DNA of 64,000 bases, taken from positions 248,001 to 312,000 of the forward strand of contig SEMN01000539.1 of the NCBI GenBank assembly GCA_005408345.1, in the 5' to 3' direction. Source of the DNA: Macquaria australasica (Eukaryota; Chordata; Actinopteri; Centrarchiformes; Percichthyidae). Shown piece by piece: positions 62,812-64,000 of the stretch. The position numbers and the translations under genes are program-made. Below the pieces are notes generated by a model, which worked only from the letters and a program-made list of their open reading frames with translations, was not told where the DNA came from and ran no database searches. The first letter of the stretch is position 1; each line of letters begins with the position of its first letter.

Positions 62812-63092
62812 TTGGTACTTTAGGAATCGGTTTTACACAGATTCAAAGTCTGCCAGCAATTGTCAAAAAGCACTCCTAAGAAGCGGAGTGCTGTCATGTT
62901 AGCTGCTGTTGTTTCCTCTGCAGTCAGTAGTTATTGCAGTGTCTACTGGGTTTATTTGGGGTTCTCAGTACCTCCGGATGACGGCTTGACAAAGCCGCCA
63001 GATGAGCTGTTTCCACTCCCAAGCTCTGACTTAGAGAGGAGCTTTTGATTTCCAAAGTAGCGTGTGAGGAGAATCTTTCTCAACTCGTTTCC
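41963..63092 (-). CDS. itpr2: ITPR2 inositol 1,4,5-trisphosphate receptor type 2 (C-terminal part)
   Basis: Tetrameric IP3-gated calcium-release channel of the endoplasmic reticulum. Twenty coding exons on the minus strand: 62972-63092, 62410-62597, 62109-62289, 61223-61476, 60928-61128, 60116-60226, 59544-59639, 59298-59417, 57132-57266, 56795-56987, 56463-56588, 54776-54951, 54488-54652, 54142-54325, 52489-52575, 51403-51524, 51026-51191, 50758-50918, 43924-44085 and 41963-42043. They total 3030 nt with every phase closing: 1009 residues plus stop, out of about 2700 in the family. Type 2 is favoured over ITPR1/3 by ERVCDTLLMCI, NQGLRNGGGVGD and NKQRLGFLG near the C-terminus, and by the SSPN neighbour. 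The ligand-binding N-terminus lies beyond the right edge; nothing convincing is seen in 63100-64000. Confidence 0.95.
42642..42735 (+). repeat. (TG)n microsatellite
   Basis: About 94 bp of TG repeats in the itpr2 intron near the last exon. Confidence 0.97.
44199..44245. repeat. Snapback duplication (direct and inverted repeat)
   Basis: GCATGTCTATGC (44209-44220) and its reverse complement GCATAGACATGC (44225-44236) enclose a 4 nt loop TCCT. The 12-mer TGCAGGGAGCAT occurs directly at 44201-44212 and 44234-44245. Looks like a template-switch product. In an itpr2 intron. Confidence 0.75.
45908..46201. mobile_element. Putative ~290 bp teleost MITE (CAGTGGTGGAAA-end family)
   Basis: The left end AGGGGTGAAAACTAACTAAT and right end AATACTTTTTCCATCCCT are diverged inverted copies of the ends (CAGTGGTGGAAA/TTTCCACCACTG) of a very common fish DNA-transposon relative; interior TACTTTTACTT-type runs agree. 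Recalled family; not aligned. Located in an itpr2 intron. Confidence 0.6.
47796..48634. repeat. Cluster of four microsatellites
   Basis: (AC)n at 47796-47822; compound GT/GTGA/GA tract at 48005-48115; (TG)n with one interruption at 48371-48440; (CA)n at 48610-48634. All in one itpr2 intron; unusually dense. Confidence 0.95.
48838..49200. repeat. Possible teleost interspersed repeat fragment
   Basis: Text such as GGGGGACTCTAGCAATTTAG, CATAAAGTTGGCTGACTAAC and GACTTTTAGCCACTAG resembles a repeat I recall from fish, but the match is from memory and boundaries are uncertain. Confidence 0.35.
49800..50110. promoter_or_regulatory. Candidate conserved non-coding element in ITPR2 intron
   Basis: Unlike the surrounding AT-rich, repeat-laden intron, this stretch is balanced and carries a perfect octamer ATGCAAAT (49943-49950) with ATGCATATTAATTC nearby. 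Candidate enhancer only by motif and composition; not aligned. Confidence 0.25.
51026..56588 (-). CDS. itpr2: ITPR2 channel domain exons (S1-S6 and pore)
   Basis: Seven exons. S1: SISFYLACLVNIAVAVFYPF (56463-56588). S2-S3 in 54776-54951. S3-S4 region VFLVSFVGNQGTFTRGYKAV (54488-54652). S4-S5 linker and S5 in 54142-54325 (REETLLNVIKSVTRNGRS, IIGFLFLKDDF). Luminal loop in 52489-52575, with two cysteines in TKDSCPVS. Pore helix and filter in 51403-51524 (GGGVGD, the IP3-receptor filter signature). S6 in 51026-51191 (IIIVLNLIFGVIIDTFADL). The C-x-x-C of the zinc-binding linker (CFIC) ends 51026. Confidence 0.92.
52954..52983 (+). repeat. (AGA)n trinucleotide repeat
   Basis: About 30 bp of AGA in an itpr2 intron. 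Confidence 0.95.
53900..54015 (-). repeat. tRNA-derived SINE-like repeat, copy 2 (itpr2 intron)
   Basis: Shares GACATGCAACAAAGGTTCC and the downstream ACCAGGGACATTGC / CTTAGAGC pattern with 4397-4497, in the same orientation. The B-box region is more diverged (GGTTTCAGTCC on the minus strand). Confidence 0.55.
56795..59639 (-). CDS. itpr2: ITPR2 linker exons between RIH-associated domain and channel
   Basis: Exons 59544-59639 ([20 protein letters not shown]), 59298-59417 (VDVMKEAYTQGLE, acidic stretch, DVGHNIYILAHQ), 57132-57266 (LARHNKILQQ to YYANHTAQIE) and 56795-56987 (IVRHDRTMEQIVFPVPNICE to EMRWQKKIR). The third carries an insert, PGSGLGLGSGVDPENEED, absent from the human protein as I recall it; its DNA is a G-quadruplex motif (57197-57224). 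Confidence 0.9.
57197..57224 (-). promoter_or_regulatory. itpr2: G-quadruplex-forming motif inside an ITPR2 coding exon
   Basis: On the coding strand five runs of 3-4 G are separated by 2-3 nt loops: C-runs on the plus strand at 57197-57200, 57204-57207, 57210-57212, 57216-57219, 57222-57224. The spacing is telomere-like and period 6. Encodes GSGLGLGSG. Confidence 0.75.
57700..58130. repeat. Teleost interspersed repeat
   Basis: Contains GTAAGTCCAATATTCACTCT, TTTAGCTCTGTTTTTGGTCT, CTCTTCAGCTGCTAAATG-type text and TTCACCAGCTAATCGCTAAC, which I recall as a widespread fish repeat. Class unknown. Located in the itpr2 intron between 57266 and 59298. Confidence 0.5.
59491..59520 (+). repeat. Short (TG)n microsatellite
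   Basis: About 30 bp of TG with one CG interruption, ~24 bp from the donor of the exon ending 59544 (plus-strand side). Confidence 0.9.
60116..63092 (-). CDS. itpr2: ITPR2 regulatory region and RIH-associated domain exons
   Basis: Six exons. The first four hold GNELRKILLTRYFGNQ, an alanine-poor Ser/Gly linker, VEIQCLLDNVGASELVIDLI, SILLGIALLQGGNTQIQ and the KVFYDHM helix. The next two carry the strongly conserved [47 protein letters not shown] and ESNGIDIIIALI, matching the RIH-associated (ITPR/ryanodine receptor homology) domain. The domain relays cytosolic ligand binding to the channel (known for the family). Confidence 0.9.
62734..62812 (+). repeat. Compound (AT)n(TG)n(TA)n microsatellite
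   Basis: About 80 bp of AT, then TG, then TA dinucleotides in an itpr2 intron. Confidence 0.95.
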
Positions 63093-64000
63093 CTGTGGAG
63101 ACAGAAATCATGATGTTAAATCCATATCACAGTCTGAGAGAGTACCAGCCTCAAACTAAGAAAACTCACATTTTAAGACACATTTTGAAAAAGTAGCATT
63201 TTGTGAGCCATAACCATAAAAATAACATCAAAATGAAGGACACGTTAACAAATGTCCCATCCAAGAGAACATTTGTGGTGTGGTGTATTCACTGGCATGA
63301 AATCCTCCCAATCATCCAAACAAGAGGGCTGAGCAGATTTCATCTTACACCTAATAGGAATGATCACTGTCATCCCATGATGCATTTCTTTCTTGATGGG
63401 AGCGATGGCTTCCAGGATGACAATGCTCTTATCAACAAAGAAATTGGAGCCTCTCATTGAGGAGCATGACAATAATAGTGTTGTCCTATAACTAGATCAT
63501 AACTGAGCATTTATGAAAGATTCTAAGATGGCAACCATGACAGAAAAAAGGATGAAAAGAGGTTAGTTTTATAGGTTTGCTATAATTAGTGATAGTCTTT
63601 CCTGAAATCTTTTATGTTGATGTTTTCTTTATTCTATCTTGAATCAATTTCATAAAGATCAACTTCAACAACATGGGTTACTGTGATTGAGGAGATTGCA
63701 TTCAGTGAGTGAACAAAGATCAGAGACGGAGATAACGTAAACTCTGACAAAGTGAATCCCAATTGAAGAAAATACACCTGTAGTGAAAAAGTGATAAAAG
63801 GATGCTGCATGTGGTCATCTGTGTGTGATGATGATTTATGTATATGCACGAAACAATGCGTTACACAACACCAATTTATTTTCTGTCTATCTCTCACCAA
63901 CATCTCTGTGCGTCTCTTGTGACATTTGACGCAGAAACGAGATTAAAGGATTCATGGAGATAATCTCCCTATAGTGGTTATGTAATATAAGTGCGAGAGT

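Noticed and set aside
63890..63970. Possible further ITPR2 exon with donor-like GTGAGAG near 63899
   Set aside because: The frame needed to join the next exon (phase 0) has a stop a short way upstream and there is no acceptor AG in between; no recognised ITPR2 sequence.

Overview
This window is vertebrate nuclear DNA, most likely from a teleost fish and probably a percomorph. Evidence: split genes with GT-AG introns, compact gene spacing, long CA/TG microsatellites, and several interspersed repeats whose sequence I recognise as typical of bony fish. Five conserved genes occur in the order KRAS(-) RASSF8(+) BHLHE41(-) SSPN(+) ITPR2(-). This is the gene order of human chromosome 12p12, except that nothing like LMNTD1 is visible between KRAS and RASSF8. 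No prokaryotic or viral genes were seen.

Layout. 1-8.3 kb: kras on the minus strand with three G-domain exons and the alternative last exon 4A, which ends in a CAAX box; the exon 4B isoform end is not visible and is probably beyond the left edge. 8.3-11.4 kb: intergenic, with a tandem pair of MEF2-like sites. 11.4-25.4 kb: rassf8 on the plus strand (non-coding first exon, five coding exons, 2 kb 3' UTR). 26.4-30.4 kb: bhlhe41 (dec2) on the minus strand, convergent with rassf8, five coding exons, all phases closing to 425 residues. 32.0-37.6 kb: sspn (sarcospan) on the plus strand, three coding exons, 226 residues. 37.6-40.9 kb: intergenic. 40.9-64 kb: the 3' portion of itpr2 on the minus strand, 20 coding exons encoding the last 1009 residues including the whole channel pore. 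The N-terminal two thirds lies to the right of the window.

The genes do not form an operon. They are independent eukaryotic transcription units: a Ras GTPase, a Ras-association coiled-coil scaffold, a circadian transcriptional repressor, a dystrophin-complex membrane protein and an intracellular calcium-release channel. Non-coding structure includes at least four putative MITE-like elements, two copies of a tRNA-derived SINE-like repeat, a degenerate ~36 bp minisatellite in the sspn intron, a near-perfect 28 bp-arm hairpin in a kras intron, a textbook CTCF core motif in a rassf8 intron, a coding G-quadruplex motif in itpr2, and an itpr2 intron of 123 nt that is fully open and in frame. I found no wholly new gene system; the items worth a second look are regulatory, splicing and repeat features. 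Exon coordinates were read by hand from splice consensus, frame closure and recalled vertebrate orthologues. No alignment was run.
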